DNA of 64,000 nt from G963422745 sp965214285 (GCA_965214285.1 OZ243946.1:1-64000); one strand, 5' to 3'. Positions 51,257 to 59,451 are shown, counted from the stretch's first letter. Notes: generated from the sequence alone by a model not told the origin. Program-made: numbers and translations.

Positions 51257-52087
51257 TGCCGTGTCTTCGTCGGGTTTGCGGGCCGGTTGTGGGCGGGTTG
51301 CCCTGTTTTTCGGTGGCGGCGGTGCTGTTCAAGGCCCCGAAATCTGGTCTCTCTCGGAGGTCCACGATTTCCGTCGGCGTAGCCGGCTGCGCTGGCATCC
51401 TGGCCATGTGACCCCGGCCGGCAACGGCTTCGGCTGGTCGCCCGGCGGCGACGCCCGCACCGATGACCGCCCGGCGGCGACCGTCTGACGCCACGCCGAC
51501 CTCTGCGATCACCCGGGCCGGCCACGCCCGCGTGTCCGCGGTCATCGCGGCGACCGACGTGACGTGACCGTCGACGCCGCTGCCATCCCGCTACATCCGC
51601 GCCTCCCCCGACACGCGGAATCCGCGGCACACGAAGCCCAGACCGCCGGAGCTGTCCCCGACCGCCACCGCCCGTCAAAGCCGTCTGCGACTCAAACCCG
51701 CGCCATCCGCGCCTCCCCCGACACGCGGAATCCGCGGCACACGAAACCGGCGACGCTCAGCCGTCCTTGCTGCCTCTGCCCCTCACCGCCGTCCGAGACA
51801 CCGAAGCCGGCGACATCCGCGGCCCCGTCGAAACGCGGACCCGGCGGCACACGAACCGGCGGCATCTGAGCCGCCTTCGCTGCCGGCGCCAAACAAAGCA
51901 TGGACACCCAAGCCCGCGACACCCGCGGCCCCCCAGAAACGCGGAAGCCCGCGGCACACGGGCGCAACGCCCGCCGAGCCGTCAGCCGGAGTCGGTGTCC
52001 CCCGCGGTCGGGTAATGACGGAACTTGTGCGGCTTGCGCATACGACGAACAGGGGGCGGCATGAAAGCTCCTGGATGCGCGAAGAGC
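51257..52087. other. Gene-poor region before the IS element
   Basis: 831 bp with no supportable gene on either strand. It contains the 110-bp-period tandem array listed next. 51257-51560 looks like decayed coding sequence of unknown origin. Confidence 0.5.
51594..51961. repeat. Four-copy tandem array with 110-bp period
   Basis: A ~42-bp core (CATCCGCGCCTCCCCCGACA, then CGCGGAATCCGCGGCACACG) occurs at 51594-51635 and 51704-51745 almost identically, and in diverged form at 51814-51855 and about 51920-51961. Spacing is 110, 110 and 106 bp. The intervening ~68 bp are only loosely similar. The core contains the self-complementary pieces CCGCGG and CGCGGAATCCGCG. Confidence 0.85.
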
Positions 52088-52147
52088 TGTCCTGGGTCAA
52101 GATTTGTGGCACAGGTTCTGGTTTGGGTCTGAGACAAGGAGTGTCTG

Positions 52148-52489
52148 ATGTCGAAGTCGTCGAAGAAGTCTGTGGAGGAGAAGCTGACTGCGGTGTTGTC
52201 GGTGCTGCGCGGGGAGCTGTCCGCGGCGGAGGCGGGCCGCAGGGTGGGGGTGTCTGAGCAGACGGTGCGCAACTGGCGGCGGGTGTTTTTGGAGTCGGGC
52301 CGGGAGGGCCTGGAGCGGGGGCAGGGTCGCCGGTCGTCTCGGGAGCTGGAGCTGGAGGCCGAGAACGAGGAGCTGAAGGCGGCTCTGGGGGAGGCTCATG
52401 TGCAGATGAGGGTCCTAAAAAAGGGGGCCTGTTGCTGCCCCGTTCGAGGAGCTCGAGATGATCCGCGCCGACGCTGCCCCGGGGGCTGA
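52148..52489 (+). CDS. IS3-family transposase OrfA
   Basis: 113 residues. Helix-turn-helix KLTAVLSVLRGELSAAEAGR, then VSEQTVRNWRR, then a Glu/Leu coiled coil (LELEAENEELKAALGE). It ends past a CTAAAAAAGG run at 52415-52424 that could act as a slippery site for -1 frameshifting into OrfB. Confidence 0.87.
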   Translation: MSKSSKKSVEEKLTAVLSVLRGELSAAEAGRRVGVSEQTVRNWRRVFLESGREGLERGQGRRSSRELELEAENEELKAALGEAHVQMRVLKKGACCCPVRGARDDPRRRCPGG

Positions 52490-52515
52490 TCCGCGCCGCG
52501 CTGTCGAGGTTCTGT

Positions 52516-53415
52516 GTGCTGGTGGTGGGGGTGCCTCGGCGCAGCTACCAGCGCCGTCTGGCGCGTCTGCGGGCGGGGGACCCGCTGAAGGGCCCGTGGC
52601 CGGCGCCGGTGGTGGACCGCATCGAGCCGGTGGCGGCCAAGTACGCCCAGGCGTGGCCTGCCTGGGGCTATCGCAAGATCCATGCCATGGCCGCCGCTGA
52701 CGGCGTCGACATCGGATCGGCGTCGTCGGTGAGGCGCGCCATGGCCCGCCGTGACCTGTTGCAGCCGGTGCGCCGCCAAGCCGAGCGCCGCCTGATCGCC
52801 GCCGGCCGGCGCCAGGCGTTCGCGGAGCCGCCGGGCCGCCGCAACCGCGTCTGGCAGGCGGACTTCACCGAGTTCGAGACCGCCGGCCAGGGCACCTGGC
52901 GGATCGCAGCCGTGCTCGACTACCACACCAAGCTCGCCCTGGCCTGCACCGTCACGACCACCAGCACCGCCGCAGACCTCATCGCCGCCCTCCAAGCCGC
53001 CGTCGACACAGCCGAGGCGCTGCTGGGCCGGTCCCTCGCCGAGGACTGCGCCGACCCCGACACCGGCGAGATCACCCCGCTCACGATCGTCACCGACAAC
53101 GGCCCCGCCATGAAATCGCACGCCCTCGCCCGCTGGATCGACGCCCGGCCCCAGCTCGCCCACGTGCGCACCCGCAACCGCTCCCCGCACACCAACGGCG
53201 TCGTCGAGCGCTGGTTCCAGACCCTCAAATACGACCACCTCTACCGCCACGACATCCCCTCCGGCATCGACCTCGCCGCCCACGCCGCTGAATTCACCGA
53301 CCAATACAACACCATCCGCCCCCACGAACACCTCGGCCAGCAACCACCCATCCAAGCCCACCTACACCCGCCCACCCGAAAACAAAACCCGCCCGAAACT
53401 GAGCCAAAAACTTGA
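52516..53415 (+). CDS. IS3-family transposase OrfB (DDE integrase)
   Basis: 299 residues. rve catalytic core with WQADFTEF (Asp116), VTDNGPAM (Asp194) and NGVVERWFQTLK (Glu231), the DDE triad with ~35-residue final spacing. The -1 frame leading from the OrfA slippery run to this gene contains a TGA (52459-52461). An OrfAB fusion by simple -1 frameshift would therefore stop early. OrfB may start separately at GTG 52516, or the copy is inactive. Confidence 0.88.
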   Translation: MLVVGVPRRSYQRRLARLRAGDPLKGPWPAPVVDRIEPVAAKYAQAWPAWGYRKIHAMAAADGVDIGSASSVRRAMARRDLLQPVRRQAERRLIAAGRRQAFAEPPGRRNRVWQADFTEFETAGQGTWRIAAVLDYHTKLALACTVTTTSTAADLIAALQAAVDTAEALLGRSLAEDCADPDTGEITPLTIVTDNGPAMKSHALARWIDARPQLAHVRTRNRSPHTNGVVERWFQTLKYDHLYRHDIPSGIDLAAHAAEFTDQYNTIRPHEHLGQQPPIQAHLHPPTRKQNPPETEPKT

Positions 53416-53502
53416 CCCAGAACAGAGCCGGGTGAGCACAAGCCCTGCGCACAGCGACGGGTATGTTTCTGCCAAATCAGCCCCGAGAAGCGAGGAGCGC
53501 CC

Positions 53503-53922
53503 ATGCCTGCCTTCCTGAAACCCGCGGCCTGCCTTGCGGCGGTCGTCGTGCTGTCCGCCTGCGCCACATCCGAGCAGCGCCACGCCGACCGGGCGGCATC
53601 TGAGACCGCCGTGGAGATGGACGCCGCCGAGATCGAAACCGCCCTGAACGGCGACGCCGCCGGCTTCGCCGACGACCACCTGAACGACGTGCTGCAGGTC
53701 ACGGGTTTCGTGGCCGACGTCGACCCGCTCGGCGGCTACGACGTCGACGTGATGGTGGCAGGCTCGCCCGGCGCGGCGGCGGTCGTCAAATGCGAGCTCG
53801 TGCCCGGCGACCATCTGCGAAGCAGCGACTACAGCACCGGCGACGCGGTGACCGTGAAAGGCGTGTTCGCCGACAGCACCCTCGCGGGGCTTGTCTGGCT
53901 CAGCGGATGCTCCTTCGACTGA
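53503..53922 (+). CDS. Lipoprotein with OB-fold (tRNA_anti-like) domain
   Basis: 139 residues. Signal peptide with lipobox VLSAC. The body (DVLQVTGFVADVDP, VVKCELVPGDHL, TGDAVTVKGVFADS, VWLSGCSF) matches the small tRNA_anti-like OB-fold proteins, whose function is unknown. GAGGAG lies 5-9 nt before the ATG. The IS element ends 79 bp upstream. Confidence 0.65.
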   Translation: MPAFLKPAACLAAVVVLSACATSEQRHADRAASETAVEMDAAEIETALNGDAAGFADDHLNDVLQVTGFVADVDPLGGYDVDVMVAGSPGAAAVVKCELVPGDHLRSSDYSTGDAVTVKGVFADSTLAGLVWLSGCSFD

Positions 53923-53929
53923 TGCGGCC

Positions 53930-54190
53930 GTGAACATCGTCGACCTGTTCTCCGGCGCCGGCGGCTGGTGCGCCACAGCAGATGTCGAGATCGTCGGGTT
54001 CTCCGAAACCGACCAGACCGCCGCAGCGACGTTCGCCGCCAACCACCCCGACGCAGCGCCGCTCGGGGACGCCTTCGGGGCGCTCCCCGACATGCAGCCG
54101 GACGAGGATCGTGGCGTCGCCGCCATGTCAGCCGTATTCGATCATGGCAGGCGAAGGCAAAACCCGCACAGACACGACCCGCAGAGGCCG
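53930..54190 (+). pseudogene. C5-cytosine DNA methyltransferase remnant, frameshifted and truncated
   Basis: From GTG 53930 the frame gives NIVDLFSGAGGW (motif I), then EIVGFSETDQTAAATFAANH. Motif IV, RIVASPPCQPYSIMAGEGKT with the catalytic PCQ, lies in another frame near 54104-54160. A frameshift therefore separates motifs I and IV. All later motifs are missing: homology ends just before the first HNH leader cassette at 54.22 kb. Confidence 0.75.
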
Positions 54191-54216
54191 ATGCCTGCAG
54201 CGAGCGTCTCTATCCG

Positions 54217-54252
54217 CCGAGAGTGTCACACCCCCCGAATAGGGTCTGGCCC
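54217..54252 (+). promoter_or_regulatory. Promoter cassette 1b
   Basis: GTGTCACA (54223-54230) starts a 17-bp spacer, then TAGGGT (54240-54245), 7 nt, ATG 54253. Nearly identical to cassette 1a of the inverted locus. Confidence 0.6.
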
Positions 54253-54795
54253 ATGAACGATCTCTCGAATCCGACAGGGGCTTCGGCCCCCGAGCAGGCA
54301 GGCGCTAGCGCTCATCCCGCCCGGGGTCAGGCCGGCGCAGCCGGGAGGCCCGGTCCGCGCCTGGCCAGCTCTGTGCGACGGCGCAGTCTGAGGCCTGGTC
54401 GGTGCACTCGGAAGGCTCGATTCACGCTGATGAGCATCAATTTTCATGGACAGATGTTGGAAGTGTCACAGTGTGCCGATAGGGTGTGCAGCATGAACGC
54501 TCTACTGAGCACATCGGGCAGCCTGGCCCTCGACTCGGCTAGCCCGGCCGCGGCCCTGGCCAAGCCCGCCGGTGGTCCGGCAGGCGAGGCTGGCGGTCGA
54601 GCCGGTGACGCCCCGGGCCTTACCCTGCCCGCCGACGGTCGGGCCATACCCGGCGATGGCCTGGCCAGTGGTCGGGCTGCTGGTGTGGCCGGCGAGCCTC
54701 GTGGTGCGGTGGGTCAGTCCGGGCAGCATCCATTTCGATCAGATTTCACCAACAGGTGTGATTGTCTTATCTTGCTGATAGGGTGTGCAACATGA
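54253..54795 (+). CDS. Leader reading frame upstream of HNH copy 2 (two N-terminal modules)
   Basis: 180 codons, Ala/Gly/Pro/Arg-rich. Module 1 starts MNDLSNPTGASAPEQAGA; module 2, in frame at ATG 54493, starts MNALLSTSGSLALDSASP. It ends FTNRCDCLILLIGCAT with its TGA overlapping ATG 54792 of the HNH gene. The inverted locus has the same organisation with the end sequence FTNRCNCHVMLIGCAA. Both may be relics of repeated 5'-end duplication, or genuine coupled leader peptides. Confidence 0.5.
   Translation: MNDLSNPTGASAPEQAGASAHPARGQAGAAGRPGPRLASSVRRRSLRPGRCTRKARFTLMSINFHGQMLEVSQCADRVCSMNALLSTSGSLALDSASPAAALAKPAGGPAGEAGGRAGDAPGLTLPADGRAIPGDGLASGRAAGVAGEPRGAVGQSGQHPFRSDFTNRCDCLILLIGCAT
54457..54492 (+). 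promoter_or_regulatory. Promoter cassette 2b
   Basis: TTGGAA (54457-54462), a 17-bp spacer beginning GTGTCACA, TAGGGT (54480-54485), 7 nt, ATG 54493. Confidence 0.6.
54756..54791 (+). promoter_or_regulatory. Promoter cassette 3b (HNH copy 2)
   Basis: GTGTGA at the -35 position, a 17-bp spacer, TAGGGT (54779-54784), 7 nt, ATG 54792. Shares the CACCAACAGGTGT stretch with cassette 3a. Confidence 0.6.
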
Positions 54796-56561
54796 ACAAT
54801 CTCCCGAACTCCTCCGAGGCTTTGGACCTCGATCCCGCCGCTCCGGCCGCTGAATCGACCGCCCCGGCCGCTGGCCAGGCGGGCGCGGCCGCCGATCTGG
54901 CCGGCACGGCCCCGGGCCTGGCCCTGCCTGCCGATGGCCAGGCCAAGCCCGTCGATGGCCTGACCGGTGGTCGGGTTGCCGGTGCGGCCGACGGTCCCGC
55001 GGGTGGTCAGGCCGGCCAGGCTGCGGGTGCAACGGGTACGGCGGGTGCTGCCGGCGGGGGTGCGGTGGAGCTGTTCGGGCGGGCTGAGGTTCTGGTGCGT
55101 GAGGTGAGGCCTGGCGGGCGTTCTTTGGGCGAGCTGCGTGCTGCGGCCGGGGCGGCGAAGAGCTTGCAGGGGAGTCTGGACGCGGCGATGTGTGACATCA
55201 CCGCGGAGATCGCTGCGCTGACCACCCCGGGCCGCGCTGCGGGGGTGATCTCAGAGCAAACCGGCAAGTCCAAGCGCGACGCCAGCCGGTTGGCCAAGGT
55301 CGCGCAGGGCCTGGCCTCTATGCCCAACACCAAGAAGAAGCTCTCAGAGGGCGGCTTCACGATCGACCACGCGGCTGCGCTGGTCAACACCGCCGAAACC
55401 GCAGGCGCAGAGGCGGTGGACAACGACGAGGCGCTGTTGGGCCTGGCTGAGTCGAAGCCTGCGGATGTGTTCGCGGGTGACGCCAAGCGCGCCGAGTTGA
55501 AGGCATCTCGTGATCGTGGCGAGGCTGAGTTGAAGCGTCAGCGCAAGGCACGGCGGGCGTCGCTGGGCAAGGATCGCGATTCGGGGATGGGGTTCTTGCA
55601 CGCTGAGCTGGACCCGGTCAGCCACGGGTTGCTCGCCCAGGCCTTGCAGACGCATGCGGACAGGCTGTGGCGCCGAGACAGCAAGGCAGGCAACACCGCT
55701 GGCCGTACCGGGCCCCAGCGGATGGCCGATGCGCTGCTGGAGACGATCACCGGCCTCGACGCGCTCACCCACCAGCTGTTGCCCGCCAACGGCAACAGCA
55801 GGCCCAGGCCGCCGCAGTTGATCATCACCGCAGACATCGGCCTCTTCGACGGCCGCAACCCCGACGGCGTCTGCGAGATACTCGGCACCGGCCCCGTCCC
55901 ACCCAGCATCCTCGGGCGGCTGTCGGCTGACACCCGCGTGACGGGCATGATCTTCTCAGGCGACGGCCAAGCCCTGTGGCTCGGCACCGCCACCCGCACC
56001 CCGAATGCGGCCCAGCGGCTCGCCATCGCGGTGCGCGACAAAGGCTGCGTCCGCTGCGGCGCACCCATGCACCTCGCCGTCATCCACCACATCGTCGAAT
56101 GGGAACACGGCGGACCCACCGACATCGACAACCTCCAAGCCCTCTGCGGGCCCTGCCACCGCCAACACCACCACGACCAAGACCAAAAGACAGGCCGACA
56201 ACCCCGCCGCCGACCCACCAAGCCCGTCAAGAAGAACGGCAAGAACCGCGGCGCTGCTGGCGGGACCCAAGGCGCCATCGCCATGAACCACAGCCCCAGC
56301 ATCCAACACCGCATCCCCGTCAGCCAGATCCCCAGCCCGACCAGCACCAACCGCAGCCCCGGCGAGAGCCAGAACCGGCAAGGCCGGACCACCGTCGGCT
56401 GCAGCCCCGCCGCGACCGGCAAAAGCAACGGCGTCTCATCCGAGAACCTCAGCCCGACCAGCGCAACCGGCAACCGGGACGGCCGAGCAAGCCACCGCGT
56501 CGCCGCAGGCAAGACCCCCTCCGCTGGCGGAACCCGCAGCCGAGACGGCCCCGACCCCTGA
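54792..56561 (+). CDS. 13E12-type DUF222/HNH endonuclease, copy 2
   Basis: 589 residues, highly similar to copy 1 from RAEVLV through the HNH motif (GCVRCGAPMHLAVIHHIVEW, NLQALCGPCHRQHHH). It diverges mainly in the Ala/Pro/Gly N-terminus and has a shorter Arg/Gly/Ser tail. HNH nucleases use the His-Asn-His metal site and the two CxxC pairs seen here. It lies inverted relative to copy 1, about 26 kb away. ATG 54792 is set by the conserved cassette. Confidence 0.88.
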   Translation: MNNLPNSSEALDLDPAAPAAESTAPAAGQAGAAADLAGTAPGLALPADGQAKPVDGLTGGRVAGAADGPAGGQAGQAAGATGTAGAAGGGAVELFGRAEVLVREVRPGGRSLGELRAAAGAAKSLQGSLDAAMCDITAEIAALTTPGRAAGVISEQTGKSKRDASRLAKVAQGLASMPNTKKKLSEGGFTIDHAAALVNTAETAGAEAVDNDEALLGLAESKPADVFAGDAKRAELKASRDRGEAELKRQRKARRASLGKDRDSGMGFLHAELDPVSHGLLAQALQTHADRLWRRDSKAGNTAGRTGPQRMADALLETITGLDALTHQLLPANGNSRPRPPQLIITADIGLFDGRNPDGVCEILGTGPVPPSILGRLSADTRVTGMIFSGDGQALWLGTATRTPNAAQRLAIAVRDKGCVRCGAPMHLAVIHHIVEWEHGGPTDIDNLQALCGPCHRQHHHDQDQKTGRQPRRRPTKPVKKNGKNRGAAGGTQGAIAMNHSPSIQHRIPVSQIPSPTSTNRSPGESQNRQGRTTVGCSPAATGKSNGVSSENLSPTSATGNRDGRASHRVAAGKTPSAGGTRSRDGPDP

Positions 56562-56654
56562 CTCTCGCGGAGACAACCGCAACTCGGGCGCGGACCCGGA
56601 CTCGGCCTGCGCAACCGTCAGCCGAGATGGCGGGGCACGCAGCAGCGCCGCCAG

Positions 56655-56706
56655 CCACAAGACCCCCGCTGGCAATAGCCGTAGCCGAGACGGCCCCGAC
56701 CCCTGA
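56655..56706 (+). pseudogene. Repeated 3' end of the HNH gene
   Basis: 56679-56706 repeats the last 28 bp of HNH copy 2 (56534-56561) with one mismatch, preceded by further similarity (GACCCCCGCTGGC). It is the counterpart of the fragment at 25437-25464 beside copy 1. Confidence 0.7.
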
Positions 56707-57025
56707 CGCCGCGCCCGAGAGTGGGACCGGTTGCGGCTCCGGGCCAGAGTCGGTGGGGGCAGGCCGGTCCCTGACCACCGGCCTGTCGAATCGCAGGCAG
56801 CGCAGACGGCGACGACCACGACGACCCTCGGCGCACCAGCCGGCCCGGGCGGGTGAGAGCCGTGAGGCCTTCTCCGCAAGGCCCAGGTGATTGAAACCTG
56901 GGCGCCCTGCTGCACGGCGGCCGGTTCGGCCAAGCCCACAAATGGCACCCTCCCCCCATCGTCACGCTCTGGCGAGCCGGCGGGTTCGGTCTCGGCCCGA
57001 ATGGCGCAGAACTCGGCTTGCGTGC

Positions 57026-57052
57026 CTAACGGTCGTTAGTTAGGGTCGGCGT
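57026..57052 (+). promoter_or_regulatory. Operator and leaderless promoter of the TetR gene
   Basis: CTAACGGTCGTTAG (57026-57039) is a perfect inverted repeat of the kind bound by TetR proteins controlling acyl-CoA catabolism. TAGGGT (57041-57046) ends 6 nt before GTG 57053. Autoregulation of the whole operon is likely. Confidence 0.6.
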
Positions 57053-57697
57053 GTGCGAGAGCGCATCATGGACACCGCAGCCGAGATGTACCTCGAACGG
57101 GGCATCGACGGCGCCTCGCTGCGTGAGATCGCCGACGAGCTGGGGATCAGGGCCGCCTCGCTGTATCACCACTTCGACTCCAAGAACGACCTGCTCGAAG
57201 CGATCTTCGCCCGCGGCATCGACGTGATGGTCACGGCCTTCCTGACCGCCGAGGCTCAGACCCTCCACAGCCCGCCGCGGGATCGCCTGGCAGCCCATGT
57301 GCGGGCGCACCTGGCGGCGCTGTTCGAGAACGGCCCCTACACCGCGGCTCACGTCACCGCCTTCCGCACCGCCCCGCCGCAGGTGCGCGAGGTGGTGATT
57401 CCGATGCGCGACACCTACGAGGCGATGTGGTCCGGGCTGCTGGGCGAGCTGGCGGCAGGCGCGGAGGCGCCCATGGCGGCCTCACACGGAGCTGCCGCGG
57501 GTGCGGACGGGTCCGCCACAGGCTCGGCAGGCCCGCCGGATCGCAGATCGCTGGGCCTGCGGCGCCTGCTGCTGTTGGGCGCGATGAACGCCTCGGTTGA
57601 GTGGTTCGACCCCGACCGAGGGACCCTCGACGGCCTTGCCGACGCCATCACCGCACAGGTCTGGGACGGCTTCGAGCAGAACGGCCAGCGCGCATGA
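57053..57697 (+). CDS. TetR-family regulator of the acyl-CoA catabolic operon
   Basis: 214 residues. Helix-turn-helix IMDTAAEMYLERGIDGASLR, then LGIRAASLYHHFDSKNDLLE. The C-terminal ligand domain has an Ala/Gly-rich insert (about 135-165). GTG start. First gene of the operon; its stop TGA originally overlapped an ATG (ATGA at 57694) copied by the tandem repeat that follows. Ligand is probably an acyl-CoA. Confidence 0.88.
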   Translation: MRERIMDTAAEMYLERGIDGASLREIADELGIRAASLYHHFDSKNDLLEAIFARGIDVMVTAFLTAEAQTLHSPPRDRLAAHVRAHLAALFENGPYTAAHVTAFRTAPPQVREVVIPMRDTYEAMWSGLLGELAAGAEAPMAASHGAAAGADGSATGSAGPPDRRSLGLRRLLLLGAMNASVEWFDPDRGTLDGLADAITAQVWDGFEQNGQRA

Positions 57698-57769
57698 GGC
57701 CCATCGAGCAGAACGGCCAGCGCGCATGAGGCCCATCGAGCAGAACGGCAGGCGCGCATGAGGCCCATC
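57674..57769. repeat. 32-bp tandem triplication at the TetR/carboxylase junction
   Basis: Three units starting GAGCAGAACGGC at 57674, 57706 and 57738. Each includes ATGAGGCCCATC. The period is not a multiple of three, so only the third ATG (57758) is in frame with the carboxyltransferase. The first lies in the TetR stop. Confidence 0.9.
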
Positions 57770-59380
57770 GAGTCGCGCATCGACACCGGATCGGCGCGCT
57801 TCGCAGACAACCGCGCCGCCTGTGAGGAGCTGGTGGCCACGCTGGAGCAGCGCCGGCAGGCCGCCATCGACGGCGGGCCGGGCCGGGTCCGCTCCATCGA
57901 GCGCCACCGCTCGCGCGGCAAGCTCCTGCCCCGCGAGCGCATCGATGCGGTCACCGACGCCCACACCCCGTTCCTGGAGCTGTCCACCCTGTCGGGATTC
58001 GGCCAGTACGACGACGAGGTGCCCGGCGGCGGCATCGTCACCGGCATCGGCATCGTCGCCGAGCGGCCCTTCGTGTTCATCGCCAACGACGCCACCGTCA
58101 AGGGCGGCTCGCTGGTGCCCGTGGCCATCAAGAAACACGTCCGAGCCCAGGACATCGCAGCCGAGAACGGCCTCGGCGTGATCTACCTGGTCGACAGCGG
58201 CGGGGCGTTCCTGCCGCTGCAGGACGAGCTGTTCCCCGACAAGGACCACTTCGGCGGGTCGTTCTACCGCCAGGCACGGCTCTCCGCGGCCGGGCTGCCC
58301 CAGCTCGCGGTGGTGCTCGGCGGCTGCACCGCCGGAGGCGCATACGTGCCGGCCCTCAGCGACGAGGTGATCATGGTCGCAGGCATCGGGCGCATCTTCC
58401 TGGGCGGCCCGCCGATCGTTAAGGCCGCCCTCGGCGAGATCGTCGAGCCCGACGAGCTCGGGGGCGCCGAGCTGCACACCCGGGTGTCGGGCGTGAGCGA
58501 CTACCTCGCCCACAGCGAACGCGAGGCCTATGCCAAGCTGCGCGAGATCTGCGCCACCACCGCCGGGCGGCGCATCGGCGAGCGCCAGGGCTGGCTGGAC
58601 TGGGCCGAGCCCGAGCCGCCAGCGTATGACCCTGCCGAGATCTACGGGATCGTGTCCGCGGACGACCGCATCGGCTTCGACGCCACGGAGATCGTGGCCC
58701 GCATCGTGGACGGCTCCCGGTTCGCCGAGTTCAAGCCGGAGTGGGGCGCCTCGATCGTCTGCGGCTTCGCCCGCATCTGGGGGCACCTGGTCGGCGTGAT
58801 CGCCAACAACGGCATCATCTTCAGCGCATCCGCGCTCAAGGCCACCCACTTCATCGAGCTGTGCGAGCAGCGCCGGGTGCCGCTGCTGTTCCTGCAGAAC
58901 ACCTCGGGCTACATGGTGGGCCGCGACTCCGAGGCGGGCGGCATCGCCAAGAACGGCGCCAAGATGGTGGCCGCGGTCGCCAACGCCACGGTGCCCAAGT
59001 ACACGGTGCTGATCGGCGGCTCCTACGGCGCCGGCAACTACGGGATGTGCGGGCGCGGCTTCAACCCCCGTCTGCTGTTCGCCTGGCCCAACTCGCGCAT
59101 CGCCACCATGGCGGCCGACACCGCCGAGACGGTGCTGGTCGACATCCGCGCTGCCGGCATGCGCGGCGATGACACCAGCGAGGAGGAGCTGGCGGCGCTG
59201 GCCGCGCAGGTTCGCTCGCAGTACGAGACCCAGTCCGACCCCTACTACGCCACCAGCCGGGGATGGGACGACGGCCTGATCGACCCGCTCGATACCCGCG
59301 ACATGCTCGGGCTCGGCCTGGCGCTGGCGGCCCGAGCCGACGAGCCCGCACGCGGCCCGGGCATCGTCTACCGGATGTGA
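57758..59380 (+). CDS. Acyl-CoA carboxylase carboxyltransferase (methylcrotonyl/geranyl-CoA type)
   Basis: 540 residues of the beta subunit that transfers CO2 from biotin to an acyl-CoA. Two crotonase-like halves: LVDSGGAFLPLQDELFPDKD and GGCTAGGAYVPALSDEVIMV in the first, LFLQNTSGYMVGRDSEAGG and IGGSYGAGNYGMCGRGFNPR in the second. The GAFLPLQ..FPD signature is that of methylcrotonyl-CoA carboxylase (or geranyl-CoA) beta subunits rather than propionyl-CoA. With the next two genes it forms a leucine/isoprenoid-type degradation set. Confidence 0.9.
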   Translation: MRPIESRIDTGSARFADNRAACEELVATLEQRRQAAIDGGPGRVRSIERHRSRGKLLPRERIDAVTDAHTPFLELSTLSGFGQYDDEVPGGGIVTGIGIVAERPFVFIANDATVKGGSLVPVAIKKHVRAQDIAAENGLGVIYLVDSGGAFLPLQDELFPDKDHFGGSFYRQARLSAAGLPQLAVVLGGCTAGGAYVPALSDEVIMVAGIGRIFLGGPPIVKAALGEIVEPDELGGAELHTRVSGVSDYLAHSEREAYAKLREICATTAGRRIGERQGWLDWAEPEPPAYDPAEIYGIVSADDRIGFDATEIVARIVDGSRFAEFKPEWGASIVCGFARIWGHLVGVIANNGIIFSASALKATHFIELCEQRRVPLLFLQNTSGYMVGRDSEAGGIAKNGAKMVAAVANATVPKYTVLIGGSYGAGNYGMCGRGFNPRLLFAWPNSRIATMAADTAETVLVDIRAAGMRGDDTSEEELAALAAQVRSQYETQSDPYYATSRGWDDGLIDPLDTRDMLGLGLALAARADEPARGPGIVYRM

Positions 59381-59451
59381 CCCGATGCCGGGATGTGACA
59401 CGATGCGCTGCGGCGCCGCGCGGGACGTGACGTGATGCGGGGCGTGACGTG

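Larger units (their letters stand above)
52088..53424 (+). mobile_element. IS3-family insertion sequence with 4-bp target duplication
   Basis: 1337 bp. Ends are inverted repeats: left TGTCCTGGGTCAAGATTTG, right (reverse complement) TGTTCTGGGTCAAGTTTTT. The tetranucleotide GAGC lies directly outside both ends (52084-52087 and 53425-53428), a target-site duplication. Inside are an OrfA helix-turn-helix gene and an OrfB DDE transposase, the IS3 arrangement. Confidence 0.88.
56562..57052. other. Spacer between HNH copy 2 and the TetR gene
   Basis: 491 bp without an intact gene. The first half holds a repeated HNH 3'-end fragment (next entry). The end holds the TetR operator and promoter. The middle shows nothing identifiable. 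Confidence 0.5.

Noticed and set aside
51210..51545. 111-codon minus-strand frame overlapping the lipoprotein gene 3' end
   Set aside because: No motif, composition like a shadow frame, and it overlaps a better supported gene.
51594..51961. 110-bp repeat array as a CRISPR
   Set aside because: The period is far too long, cores diverge, linkers are related to each other rather than unique, and no cas genes are present.
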